Shown: positions 55,357 to 63,079, numbered from the stretch's first letter. The stretch: DNA of 64,000 bases from JANXQG01 sp963804375 (GCA_963804375.1 CAWDQE010000015.1:943385-1007384), one strand, 5' to 3'. Notes: generated by a model not told the origin, from the letters alone. A program made the numbers and translations.

Positions 55357-56517
55357 TTACTTACCATACTTCCTTAATAACTCCACAATCGTCTTGTTTT
55401 TTCTCACTTCGTTACTAAACGTTTTATCCTTAATGACTTGATTTGTAGCCTCTGTTGCTAATTCAAGGGTTACCTTGTTATTGGCGATTGCCTCACTTGC
55501 TATACTTTCTAACTTCCTAACCTTGTCCCTTAGCATAGCCACCTCTTTATCTTTAAGATTAGGCTTGCCCGTATATTGTTCGTCATCCGTATTCAATGAC
55601 CTATCTTGGTCAACACCCCCCGGAATTCTAGCGGGTGATTGGGTGTCATTGGGCGATTGTTGCTCATCGGTCAAATTATCTCTGGTGTGTCCAATCTTAA
55701 CGGGTACCGCTTCACTCTCACGGTCTTGTATCTTGTCTGGCGATACGTCCCTATCATCTTCATCCTCTTCATAAGTGAATATTTCCACTTCCGTATTCTG
55801 GTCAAACTTTCTTTCCATATCTCTTTGTACCTTTTCAAGTAAAGAGGGTGGTATCTTGGTACGAATAACCTTATTCTTAAAGATGAGTGTCTCATTAGTA
55901 TCATCTTCCTCCTCTTGTTCACCCGGACCAAAAAGCCTATCATATTGGAAATCAGGGTTAGGCAGTTTCGGATTAACACTTGGAACCTTTTGTTTCTTTG
56001 GTTGCCCTCTAATCGCTTTCATAGGATTACGTTTGTCTAGTTCTTCATCATCCTGAAAGACATTCGGTTGAACATCATCTAAATTACTGTCTTTATTAAC
56101 GGGGTTCGGATTGTGTGTTGTATTGTCATAGAGCAATTCCGCCAATGATGCCTTGCAGTCCTCACAGTCGCCAAACCTATCTTTTAGTTTAAGTAGGATT
56201 TTATCCAAGTCGGTATTACCATCCTTTAACTCTCCGTGAATATGGTCAAGCAACCCGTCGGCACTCTTTTGAATTGAATAATGGTCTAAAATCTTATTCA
56301 GTAGTAATGACTCATGGGGTTCTAATTCCTCCCCATTATGATGCTTTCCGACTGCGTTATTTATCATTGCTACCGCCGTTTGTACTTCAAGTCTTGAAAG
56401 TGCGTGATAATTTTCGGGTTCACGCAATGCTAACTTGTCAAAAACCGCCTTTACGCAGTAATTAGAACCCGTGAATGGGTTGTCTAAATGGGCGAATGCT
56501 ATTGAATGATATGACAT
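55357..56517 (-). CDS. Hypothetical acidic protein with C-terminal coiled coil
   Basis: A 386-residue protein. Residues 1-110 are a compact helical domain (YHSIAFAHLDNPFTGSNYCV, ALSRLEVQTAVAMINNAVGK). A CEDCKASLAELL segment near residue 119 carries a CxxC pair. The middle is highly charged and probably disordered. The C-terminal 70 residues (NLKDKEVAMLRDKVRKLESI onward) predict a coiled coil. AAGAGG precedes the ATG. It is the last gene of the 59-55 kb operon, directly after the tape-measure-like gene, so a virion, tail-chaperone or scaffold role is possible. No homologue recognised. Confidence 0.65.
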   Translation of the reverse strand: MSYHSIAFAHLDNPFTGSNYCVKAVFDKLALREPENYHALSRLEVQTAVAMINNAVGKHHNGEELEPHESLLLNKILDHYSIQKSADGLLDHIHGELKDGNTDLDKILLKLKDRFGDCEDCKASLAELLYDNTTHNPNPVNKDSNLDDVQPNVFQDDEELDKRNPMKAIRGQPKKQKVPSVNPKLPNPDFQYDRLFGPGEQEEEDDTNETLIFKNKVIRTKIPPSLLEKVQRDMERKFDQNTEVEIFTYEEDEDDRDVSPDKIQDRESEAVPVKIGHTRDNLTDEQQSPNDTQSPARIPGGVDQDRSLNTDDEQYTGKPNLKDKEVAMLRDKVRKLESIASEAIANNKVTLELATEATNQVIKDKTFSNEVRKNKTIVELLRKYGK

Positions 56518-57807
56518 TTTTTTACCTCTTAAATCTTTGTTACTTTTCTAAAGTTATTATGAGTAGGCTACTGGATTAGTTTCCCCAGTAACCGGATTTA
56601 TGAATTGACTTATTCTAGTGTTGACTAGACTTTGTATATGTTCTGTTATTGCTCCAACTATTGCTTGACTTAGGGCCGATTCCCCCACCACTCTATGCGT
56701 ATGTTCTACGGGTGCCAATTCGTGAGTAAATGTATGCGGTAGACTTGATAGGGTCTTATTTAGTTCTTTAACTACATTTTGTTCGCCATAGCCGGAATGT
56801 CTAGCTTTCTCAGCCGATATATGTAGGTCATCCAACCTTGCCCTATTTGCTTGGTTATGTTCTCGTATTCTTACATCATTGAAAATCATTCTTTCCATTA
56901 ACGATGGATTGTTGATTCCATGCTCATCACGCACCCTATTAAAGTGAGCATTCCAACCCCCCTCTTCCCTAATCTCTCTACCGCGTTTAGCCATAGCCTC
57001 AATATTTGTCTGTCTAACCATATCACTATGATAACTCTTAATATTTGAAGTTAAGGGGTCACTATGATAACGCCAATGTTGAGCCATATATCTTTGACGG
57101 TTAGCCTCTATCATTGCGTTATACCTATTGCGGTTGATACTGCGAAGTAAATCAATGTTGTTTGCGGTACTCTGCCTATTAACAATGAATTCGCCTTTCT
57201 GTGCGGGTATTAGCGTATCATCCCCGCCAACCATTCCACCATTTGCAAAACCCTTTTTAGGCATCGGTACACCCATAATGCCTTTTAGCTCAGCAAGGAA
57301 TTCCTTGTTATTGGAATCCAGTTTACCTATCGTTATTTCCCATATCTTGATTTGTGAATTAAATAAAGCATTTTGGGCTTTCTGTGAATCATCAATAATT
57401 GCTTTCATTCCTTCGCGTAACTCCCCCTCTTTCTTCAAATCTTTACCAAATAATTGGGGGGCACCTTTCATTAGTAATTCGTCTAGGACTTGTCGGCCAC
57501 TCTTACCCGTACCAAACACTTGTAATTGTGCCAATGGACCTTTCAGCATATCCACAACAATCTTCTGTTGCATAAATCCCATTGCGTTCAAATCGCCCAT
57601 TGCAACACCTCTCTGAGTAATTTGAAGATTACGCATAAACATAAGTCTTTCCATTGGATTAGAAGTGTAAAGACCCTCCATTAAGGAAGTTTTTGCCCTG
57701 CGATTTTCTTCCATTGCCACTAATGCTAATTGGGCAGTAGTCAAACGGGATGAAACATCGGTTAACTTTTTAAGTTGTTCTTCTAATGATTTTGCCCCTA
57801 ACAACCA

Positions 57808-58183
57808 CCTGAGAGTAGGCGAGGTAATCGATGGACTGGCGCTGTCGGTAATCGATGGACTGGACATGTTTGGAGAGGGGTTCAAGTACCGGTGGCCTCT
57901 TCTCTGTTTGGGGGCGGTTGCTACCAGCGATGTATCCAGGGGACGTCCATGCCCAGTGCGCGACAGAGATCGATCGCCGCTTGATAGAGAGGCAACTTGG
58001 TGGCCGCCGCCCACAGCTCAAGCTGATTGCCTTGGCTGTGACAGCGATGGCAATGGTAACGACCGATCGCCACGTTCACGGAGAAGCAACGATGACGACC
58101 GGGCCTGGATTCGTGCAGGGGACAACCTCCGTACCATTGGTCGCCCGTTCGCCGGCAAGGCATGAAGCCGAGCAAGTCGAGTA
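57808..58183. mobile_element. GC-rich foreign insert of about 375 bp
   Basis: Composition switches sharply to chromosome-like GC at about 57,808 and back at about 58,183. It contains a truncated CHC2 zinc-finger reading frame and, at its left end, two copies of GTAATCGATGGACTGG 25 bases apart. No terminal inverted repeat or target duplication is evident. It interrupts the tape-measure-like gene in a length that keeps the frame. A partial transposon-linked cassette or an assembly/amplification chimera are the two readings. Confidence 0.65.
57921..58175 (-). pseudogene. 5'-truncated CHC2 zinc-finger protein fragment
   Basis: The frame reads LLDLLGFMPCRRTGDQWYGG, then CPLH, RCFSVNVAIGRYHCHRCHSQG, with the CxxH...CxxC ligands of the DnaG-type CHC2 zinc ribbon; then LELWAAATKLPLYQAAIDLC. 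It lacks the first residues because the insert border cuts it. Short CHC2 proteins of this type occur next to transposases in Gemmata-like planctomycetes (from memory). It is GC-rich, unlike the surrounding element, so it came from a planctomycete-type chromosome. Confidence 0.72.
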
Positions 58184-58334
58184 ACTAAAGCGGTTTCCAC
58201 TAAAGAGCGGATACGCACCTCTATATTGCGTCTTTTGTTTTGTGTCAACGCATTTATCTCGTTTGCAATTTGCTCATAAACGAATCGCTCAAAATCGGAA
58301 TTCTTCCATAACTGCTTTAGTTCAAAAGCCATAG

Positions 58335-58655
58335 CTATTTGCCTCTATGTATCACTTTCTCAATATATCTCTTAAACGCATTATATAGGGGTGATTCTAC
58401 TTGTGAATCTTGCATGCCAGCATTATCAATCCACTCAGTCTTGAATATTGTTTTCTTACCAGTAAATAAAATATCAGCTATGCACACTACATCTTTACCC
58501 TCAGCCCAATATTTACGGATTACGGAATCTAAATCCCCTTGCGTGCTATGGGCACTTTTGGTCACAAGATTCTTACATCCTCCATTAAGGCTTAATACGT
58601 CCTTACCCTCGACTGGATTGTTGAAGTGTGTACGATTCTGTTTATCTTTACTCAT
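58335..58655 (-). CDS. Hypothetical 106-residue element protein
   Basis: The start overlaps the previous gene's stop as ATGA, and the stop lies two bases before the ATG of the tape-measure-like gene. The sequence has a polar N-terminus (MSKDKQNRTHFNNPVEGKDV) and an alpha/beta C-terminus (EGKDVVCIADILFTGKKTIF, YNAFKRYIEKVIHRGK). The position just upstream of the tape-measure-like gene matches that of tail-assembly chaperones, but there is no sequence support for that role. No family recognised. Confidence 0.65.
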   Translation of the reverse strand: MSKDKQNRTHFNNPVEGKDVLSLNGGCKNLVTKSAHSTQGDLDSVIRKYWAEGKDVVCIADILFTGKKTIFKTEWIDNAGMQDSQVESPLYNAFKRYIEKVIHRGK

Positions 58656-58846
58656 AATGTTATTCCATTTTCTACTCTTCTGTTTTGTGTTGCGTGTAAC
58701 TTATCGTATATTGAGGCTTTACCGTAGGATGACTCTAAGTGCTTGCCGTAAGCGTATGTATCAAGATAGTCCTTTAGTAAGGCTACCTCTTTACGTAGTA
58801 ATTGGACTTCCTCATAAATAGTGTTTAGTGTTATTCGTTTAGTCAT
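58652..58846 (-). CDS. Hypothetical 64-residue coiled-coil protein
   Basis: A short helical protein with a heptad-like stretch TIYEEVQLLRKEVALLKDYL. It overlaps the HTH gene upstream by eight bases and the next gene downstream by four, so it is embedded in a translationally coupled operon. A small scaffold or adaptor is possible. No domain recognised. Confidence 0.6.
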   Translation of the reverse strand: MTKRITLNTIYEEVQLLRKEVALLKDYLDTYAYGKHLESSYGKASIYDKLHATQNRRVENGITL

Positions 58847-59075
58847 CGTTATCCCTTCCTAAACATATACCTAATACTCTTCTTAATTCTTTTCTTATAG
58901 ATTCGGTAATATAGTGCGGGTCAAAGTATGGTCCCTCATCATTATTTATAATTGACGCAACGGTACTTTTTTTAATTCCGTAATCGTCCGCAAGCCTTTC
59001 AAGACTAATATTTTCTTTGGCATAACGTAGTCTAATTTCGTGTGCTTGTAATTGAGTCAATTTTGGGCATGCCAT
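58839..59075 (-). CDS. Small HTH protein at the head of the operon
   Basis: A 78-residue protein. TQLQAHEIRLRYAKENISLE followed by RLADDYGIKKSTVASIINN is a clear helix-turn-helix of the resolvase/Xre-like 'plain HTH' kind used by phage regulators. AAAGGAAA precedes the ATG. As the first gene of the 59-55 kb operon it may regulate that operon. Confidence 0.75.
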   Translation of the reverse strand: MACPKLTQLQAHEIRLRYAKENISLERLADDYGIKKSTVASIINNDEGPYFDPHYITESIRKELRRVLGICLGRDNDD

Positions 59076-59319
59076 ATTTACTTTTCCTTTGGAGAATAAA
59101 AACGGGTGGGGGGGTTGTGACTGGTGAAAGAGGCAACCCCACTTACCACCCTAAATTAAAAAGAACTAGTGAAGAGGTACCAACTACAATCACTGCTCTA
59201 TCTATAAATACACCGTTCAACATCTAGGATGGTGGAAAATCTTTGGAAATTCCAGAAAGAGTTAGTTGAACCTCCACACCGTAGCTACTCTTAACGTTTG
59301 CGTCATTACCTATAGATAC

Positions 59320-59486
59320 ACAACTAGCTTTTATCGGGTAATGGGTGTGCCCGATTGGGTTGTATGATGTTATTTGTAAGAGGTTCTTTTACTACTGGTC
59401 TTACCTAGCCCGTACTTAAACAGGGATATAAGAGGTTGCCCATACCGCTTGTCAGAAAGCCTTTCGGCCATTACCCACCTAGTTGT
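59320..59486. ncRNA. Candidate structured RNA, strand undetermined
   Basis: Two nested long-range helices: ACAACTAG (59,320-59,327) with CTAGTTGT (59,479-59,486), and GGGTAATGG (59,336-59,344) with CCATTACCC (59,468-59,476), both perfect. Between them are further short hairpins such as GTAAGAGGTTCTTTTAC and GAAAGCCTTTC. The nesting of 8 and 9 bp over 165 bases is unlikely by chance. No known RNA class is recognised. Confidence 0.45.
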
Positions 59487-59541
59487 CAAGCTAAGACAGA
59501 GCTAGGGTTTTGATTGGAAGATAAACGGTTGTGCGGTGTGC

Positions 59542-59556
59542 TAGTTGTCAACACAC
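59542..59556. promoter_or_regulatory. 15-bp repeated site TAGTTGTCAACACAC, copy 1
   Basis: Identical to 60,297-60,311. The core GTTGTCAAC is a near-palindrome, as for an operator. On the reverse strand it contains TTGACA. A related AGTTGTCAAG is at 59,481-59,490. Confidence 0.45.
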
Positions 59557-59870
59557 TATCGGTCATTGCCCAATATAATAAACTCAATTTGCAATACTGA
59601 CCACTACGCGATAACTCGGCGTATCCAGTTATACTAATTGTGTTACTCCACCGTTTATAGTGCTTTCTTTTTATCGCCCCTAAACGAATTGGGGCGAACG
59701 GAAAACAATGCACCTCCAAGAAACCAGTTTGGTATCTTTCACACAATTTCGGACTTTTCAAAGAACATTACCGGTACCGCTCGTCAACCGAGAAACGGTT
59801 ACCTACTTAATCGTACACGGATTATCAATAGCGCGACACTTATTTTCGACCGAGAATCACAAGCGCGACA

Positions 59871-60209
59871 CTAATTTGTGGATTCCGCAAATCTTGCCAA
59901 TAGGTCAATATCTCGTTCATCATTGTCGTTTCGTATTAGTGTTTGGTAATTAGCAATCGGCTGATACAATTCTATTATGTTGCGTTCTAATGCTATTGCT
60001 TCGGATGGTGTTAATCTATCTCTCAATATCTTAACTTGAAAACGCTCACACGTTTTCCTAATTGTTTCGCAATAAGCATCTTCCCCATTTTTCGTATGCC
60101 TAACCCATGCCCGGTAAGCACCACCCCGCCCAATATAAAACGGTGTTGCTTCATCATCTTTGTACCAAGCATATATATAATTACCTAATGGACGTTTTGA
60201 TTCTATCAT
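59871..60209 (-). CDS. GIY-YIG nuclease-domain protein
   Basis: About 112 residues. GNYIYAWYKDD followed by PFYIGRGGAYRAWVRH is the GIY-YIG module (the GIY tripeptide is replaced by YIY), with the catalytic Arg in YRAW and Glu in SEAIALERNIIELY; the closing PIANYQ supplies the Asn-type end. Such nucleases include homing enzymes. There is no convincing ribosome site before the ATG at 60,209; a GTG at 60,233 is the alternative. It stands alone between the structured region and the terminator at 60,313. Confidence 0.8.
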   Translation of the reverse strand: MIESKRPLGNYIYAWYKDDEATPFYIGRGGAYRAWVRHTKNGEDAYCETIRKTCERFQVKILRDRLTPSEAIALERNIIELYQPIANYQTLIRNDNDERDIDLLARFAESTN

Positions 60210-60296
60210 AAATGTGAATCCGATTGATGACACTACTTTTATAAACCATTTTATCCCCGATACTTGCGCTCTAAGCGGTTTTGGAGTATAATAAGG

Positions 60297-60311
60297 TAGT
60301 TGTCAACACAC
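60297..60311. promoter_or_regulatory. 15-bp repeated site TAGTTGTCAACACAC, copy 2
   Basis: Exact copy of 59,542-59,556, located between the GIY-YIG gene and the terminator. It lies about 90 bases upstream of the GIY-YIG start on the reverse strand, where an operator would act. Confidence 0.45.
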
Positions 60312-60312
60312 A

Positions 60313-60357
60313 AAGGGGCACGTATCGTCAACCTATAATACGTGCCCTTTCTTTTTT
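60313..60357. terminator. Strong hairpin terminator
   Basis: GGGCACGTAT (60,316-60,325) and ATACGTGCCC (60,338-60,347) form a perfect 10-bp stem with a 12-base loop. Rightward it is followed by TTTCTTTTTT. Leftward it lies eight bases after the stop of the 93-residue gene, with a poorer T tail, so it may serve as that gene's terminator. Confidence 0.8.
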
Positions 60358-60637
60358 AGCTGTGCGAAAGATACGCAAATAACTGGGCGTCCGCTTCGCC
60401 AACTAACTCAAATATATCCTCCATATCCTGCGAACTACTTTCCCATAAATCATAAAGTTCATGTAATGCGTCATAAAATGGTTCGCGAGTCAAACCGTCT
60501 TGTCTACATTCATCCATGTAATCTTTAATGTCCTCTCGCGTTAGCGTTGCGTCATTCCACTTTTTAGCAATCCAAGTACCACCGTCATTAGGATGAGCAA
60601 ATAAGATTGCATAGGTTTTGTTTTGTCCTTGTTTCAT
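60356..60637 (-). CDS. Hypothetical acidic 93-residue protein
   Basis: AAGAAAGG precedes the ATG. The N-terminus (TYAILFAHPNDGGTWIAKKW) may be two beta strands; the rest is acidic helices (REDIKDYMDECRQDG, DMEDIFELVGEADAQLFAYL). It is isolated between two terminators, hence its own transcription unit. Its acidity and size resemble DNA-mimic or anti-defence proteins of phages, but this is only a resemblance in composition. Confidence 0.65.
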   Translation of the reverse strand: MKQGQNKTYAILFAHPNDGGTWIAKKWNDATLTREDIKDYMDECRQDGLTREPFYDALHELYDLWESSSQDMEDIFELVGEADAQLFAYLSHS

Positions 60638-60663
60638 AATGATTTACCTTTCTTGTTCTGCAT

Positions 60664-60727
60664 TACAAAATAAAACCCGTTCCCCATTGGAGCAAGGCGA
60701 CGAAACCTATACAATGGGAAACGGGCT
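60664..60727 (-). terminator. Strong terminator between two element operons
   Basis: On the reverse strand CCCGTTTCCCATTG pairs with CAATGGGGAACGGG around a roughly 22-base loop and is followed by TTTTATTTTG. It lies about 100 bases past the stop of the gene at 60,827-61,066 and ends the 62.7-60.8 kb operon. Confidence 0.85.
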
Positions 60728-60826
60728 AAAAACGTTTAGGGTGTATCGTCGTTTGCTCTAACGTATTGTAATTTGTCGCATGCCTGCCGGTCAAGGCATC
60801 ATGCGCCATATATATTAGTCTGGGGG

Positions 60827-61066
60827 TTACTGGTTTCGACTGGTTTTTTGCGCTTTGCGATTCTTACCCTCATTCTTACCCTTCGGTTTACGCTTCAAAT
60901 TGTTGTTTAGAATGTTAATCATTTTATCAACTATATCCATGCCGGATGTATCCTTATCAACTTCACTTCCACCGCCTTCCTTGGAATCATCCTTGTCTGC
61001 CCTATGCTTGCTTTCTTGGTAACTATCGCTACTTGGATAATTGGTATGCCTAGTTCTCGTTTCCAT
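60827..61066 (-). CDS. Hypothetical small, highly charged protein
   Basis: A 79-residue protein whose start overlaps the upstream gene by 17 bases. It is mostly Lys, Asp, Glu, Ser and Arg, with one amphipathic helix (GMDIVDKMINILNNNL) and a strongly basic tail (KRKPKGKNEGKNRKAQK). Probably disordered and nucleic-acid-binding. Last gene of the 62.7-60.8 kb operon. Family unknown. Confidence 0.55.
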   Translation of the reverse strand: METRTRHTNYPSSDSYQESKHRADKDDSKEGGGSEVDKDTSGMDIVDKMINILNNNLKRKPKGKNEGKNRKAQKTSRNQ

Positions 61067-61481
61067 TGTTATTCTCTTTCTTGTTATTTTGTAAAGTAGT
61101 TGGGTATCTCATATAAATGTCTTGGTAAGATTCACCCCGTAACATTCCGTAAATAGTGGCTTCACTCACTTTGAATAAGTGTGCCAATTCCCTAACTGTT
61201 GCTAGTTGGGTCAATCGAAATAAGAATACAAGATGACACATTAGCTCACTTGTTTTCTTTCGTCTTGTGTTAAACTTGTTTTTTATCGTCAATATCTGAG
61301 GGATATATACTATTGGCGGTTGCCCCCTTAATTCCCTCATCTTGTTATTAAATTTGTTAGCAAGCATCCTTGCTTTTTCTTCCTCAGTAACATAGCGAGT
61401 GGTTGACCGTTTCTTTCTCTTTTTCTTTGGCCCCTTATACGGAATGCCTAGCTGTGTTTCGCAAAACTCTTTTGGGGTCAT
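61050..61481 (-). CDS. Basic protein with helix-turn-helix segment
   Basis: A 143-residue protein starting after AAGAAAGG. Lys-rich N-terminus (GPKKKRKKRSTTRYVTEEEK) and a C-terminal HTH (RLTQLATVRELAHLFKVSEA, TIYGMLRGESYQDI) like those that follow Cro/phage-type DNA-binding folds. It is in one operon with the coiled-coil gene upstream and the charged gene downstream. A DNA-binding role (replication, packaging small subunit or regulation) is plausible; a small-terminase-like role would fit the size and HTH but is unproven. Confidence 0.65.
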   Translation of the reverse strand: MTPKEFCETQLGIPYKGPKKKRKKRSTTRYVTEEEKARMLANKFNNKMRELRGQPPIVYIPQILTIKNKFNTRRKKTSELMCHLVFLFRLTQLATVRELAHLFKVSEATIYGMLRGESYQDIYMRYPTTLQNNKKENNNGNEN

Positions 61482-61491
61482 ATTACCTTTC

Positions 61492-62205
61492 TTAAATCAT
61501 AAATCCCTTATCTAAATGTTCTGACTCTTTTTCTTCAAGTCGTTTGATAGCACGATTGAATATGAGTAATGATTTAGCGTGAAAATCGCTACCCCCAAAA
61601 ATGCCTTTCGTTAGGTCAATCCAAGCTATCACCAAACTTTTGAATGTTTCCAATTGACGCGAATTGTAGCAAAACTTAATATTCTCAAAAACGTTTAATG
61701 GATTAACCTTATCTAACCCTAATACCTCTTCATCATCTTCAAAACCCATACTTTTCAGATAGAGATAGAAACACTGGGTACGGTCATCGTGCGTATCGTT
61801 TTTTTTCGGGGATGGTAGTTTGGTTGCTAGTACTGATAACACGCCTAACTTTTTTGCAATCTTACCAATTTGTTCCTCTAAGGTCTTTATTTGGGCCACT
61901 TGCATTGCTGGCGACAAAGATTTATCTTTGTTTTTCTTAGCTTTAGTTAACTCCCTTTCAAGCCCCATTTTTTCTTCAAATAGCTGATTGCACCAATCTT
62001 TTATAAATCCGCGTATCATATCTAGCTGGAGTACTGGTAAACGGTTGCCCATTGTTTTTGCCTTAGCGATTGCATCATTAACCTTTTTCCCCTCATCAAT
62101 AACGCGCCCAATATCTTCTAACAATTCGGTTAGTTCAACGGACTTGCGTTTATGGTTTTCAACCATCTTATCATATTCTTCAAATAGCTCATTTATCGTT
62201 TGCAT
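61492..62205 (-). CDS. Hypothetical coiled-coil protein
   Basis: A 237-residue protein; its ATG overlaps the stop of the upstream gene (TAATG). Two long helical stretches (ELFEEYDKMVENHKRKSVEL and AQIKTLEEQIGKIAKKLGVL) are followed by a more globular C-terminal domain (CFYLYLKSMGFEDDEEVLGL, FKSLVIAWIDLTKGIFGGSD). No enzyme motif is seen. The middle position in an HTH-coiled coil-HTH operon suggests a DNA-associated or structural complex. Confidence 0.65.
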   Translation of the reverse strand: MQTINELFEEYDKMVENHKRKSVELTELLEDIGRVIDEGKKVNDAIAKAKTMGNRLPVLQLDMIRGFIKDWCNQLFEEKMGLERELTKAKKNKDKSLSPAMQVAQIKTLEEQIGKIAKKLGVLSVLATKLPSPKKNDTHDDRTQCFYLYLKSMGFEDDEEVLGLDKVNPLNVFENIKFCYNSRQLETFKSLVIAWIDLTKGIFGGSDFHAKSLLIFNRAIKRLEEKESEHLDKGFMI

Positions 62206-62699
62206 TAGTCTACCACTCCGATTACGTGAATGTTTAACATTAGGGAATCATATTCCATCGTAAAATTCTTATTCCAAGTCTTTAATACACAAGTGTTGTC
62301 ATCTAATGGGGTCAATTTGTAGTCTCCACTCTTTATTGTTTCATTATCAAGGGAAAGGCAATCGTTGTTAACGTGTACCAGTAAAGTAGGCTTGTGGGTT
62401 GTGTGGCGATTCAAGTGTGAATGTACACAGTAGTGTGAACGATTAAGTATACTGGCAATAGCCCTTATCGTTAGACCTAGCCTACGCATTAGTTGAACCC
62501 TGCCAGCAATCTTATTGACCATTATCTCTTGTATACGGATTGGGGTTTCTGCACTCTTCAATATTGTGTAGATAGCATTATGTTTCAAACTCCATTTTTC
62601 TTCTAACTGTTTAACAGAATAAAAACCGCTTTTACCGTCAAGGCGAATTAGTCTGTTACGCTCTTTGAATTTAGGGCAAGTGGTGTATTGTTTTGTCAT
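62205..62699 (-). CDS. HTH-containing element protein, first gene of operon
   Basis: A 164-residue protein preceded by AGGGAGG. Residues about 25-55 (SGFYSVKQLEEKWSLKHNAI) form a first HTH; RLGLTIRAIASILNRSHYCV, at about 92-111, is a second, as in proteins that bind DNA repeats. The C-terminal third looks like beta strands (CLSLDNETIKSGDYKLTPLD, TCVLKTWNKNFTMEYD). It may regulate its own operon or act in replication initiation. Transcription probably starts at the extended -10 at 62,808-62,816. Confidence 0.65.
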   Translation of the reverse strand: MTKQYTTCPKFKERNRLIRLDGKSGFYSVKQLEEKWSLKHNAIYTILKSAETPIRIQEIMVNKIAGRVQLMRRLGLTIRAIASILNRSHYCVHSHLNRHTTHKPTLLVHVNNDCLSLDNETIKSGDYKLTPLDDNTCVLKTWNKNFTMEYDSLMLNIHVIGVVD

Positions 62700-62807
62700 A
62701 GATTTGTATCCTCCCTACTCTTATTTTTGCTTGTGTGGGGTGGTTTGGTGTTTCCTTTCTTAAAGATTTTTATTTTCTACTGCAAAACAAGGCAGTAAAC
62801 GCATTAC

Positions 62808-62816
62808 ACTATAGCA
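62808..62816 (-). promoter_or_regulatory. Extended -10 promoter candidate of the 62.7 kb operon
   Basis: The reverse strand reads TGCTATAGT, one base different from the TGCTATAAT of the promoter at 54,871-54,898. The -35 region is weak, as often with extended -10 promoters. It lies 109 bases before the ATG at 62,699. Confidence 0.5.
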
Positions 62817-62884
62817 TTGAATGCCATTAGGTCATATTGCGTAGGAATTACTTTGCTCTTGGCTATGATTGCTCATTAAGGTGG

Positions 62885-63028
62885 GGTATAGACAGCAAGA
62901 CTAGACTGGTAAATATATGAGGCTAGGGGTCGATAACGGCAAGGATGGTTTAACGACCCTCAACAGAGGGGAAACCCTAAGAATGGGTGGGTAAGAATAC
63001 CTAATAAGATGGTAGGCTTAGACCGTGA
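62885..63028. ncRNA. Hairpin-rich candidate RNA region
   Basis: GGGTCG (62,927-62,932) pairs with CGACCC (62,954-62,959). Next is a compact AGGG-GAAA-CCCT hairpin with a GNRA tetraloop (62,967-62,978), and then GGT/ACC and CTAA/TTAG pairs near 63,001-63,024. The purine-rich, hairpin-dense sequence looks like a structured RNA. It ends exactly where the right repeat starts. Class unknown. Confidence 0.35.
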
Positions 63029-63079
63029 GCAGCAACCAAAATTCAACATAATCTACACTTGCCCAGATTGAAAGATAAG

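Larger units (their letters stand above)
56557..58332 (-). pseudogene. Tail-tape-measure-like protein gene interrupted by a GC-rich insert
   Basis: The N-terminal piece (MAFELKQLWKNSDFERFVYE to about residue 49, ETAL) and the C-terminal piece (LLGAKSLEEQLKKLTDVSSR onward, about 415 residues) are in the same frame, but a GC-rich insert at about 57,808-58,183 brings stop codons. The signature FANGGMVGG then TLIPAQKGEFIVNRQ is typical of the C-terminal part of tail-length tape-measure proteins. The rest is helical and Asn/Gln-rich with no membrane helix. At about 465 residues without the insert it is short for a tail protein; a mobilised or satellite particle component is possible. Confidence 0.65.
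59076..59870. other. Long non-coding region with structured-RNA and operator-like features
   Basis: About 800 bases without a credible gene; the short frames lack ribosome sites. It includes the nested helices at 59,320-59,486, and GTTGTCAAC-type sites at about 59,482 and 59,543. In an otherwise tightly packed element such a long gap is likely to be functional, as replication origin, packaging site or RNA gene. Confidence 0.55.

Noticed and set aside
62885..63028. Group I intron
   Set aside because: A GACTAGAC stretch and a GNRA hairpin resemble intron core parts, but the order of the conserved elements is wrong and no P7 pairing could be completed.
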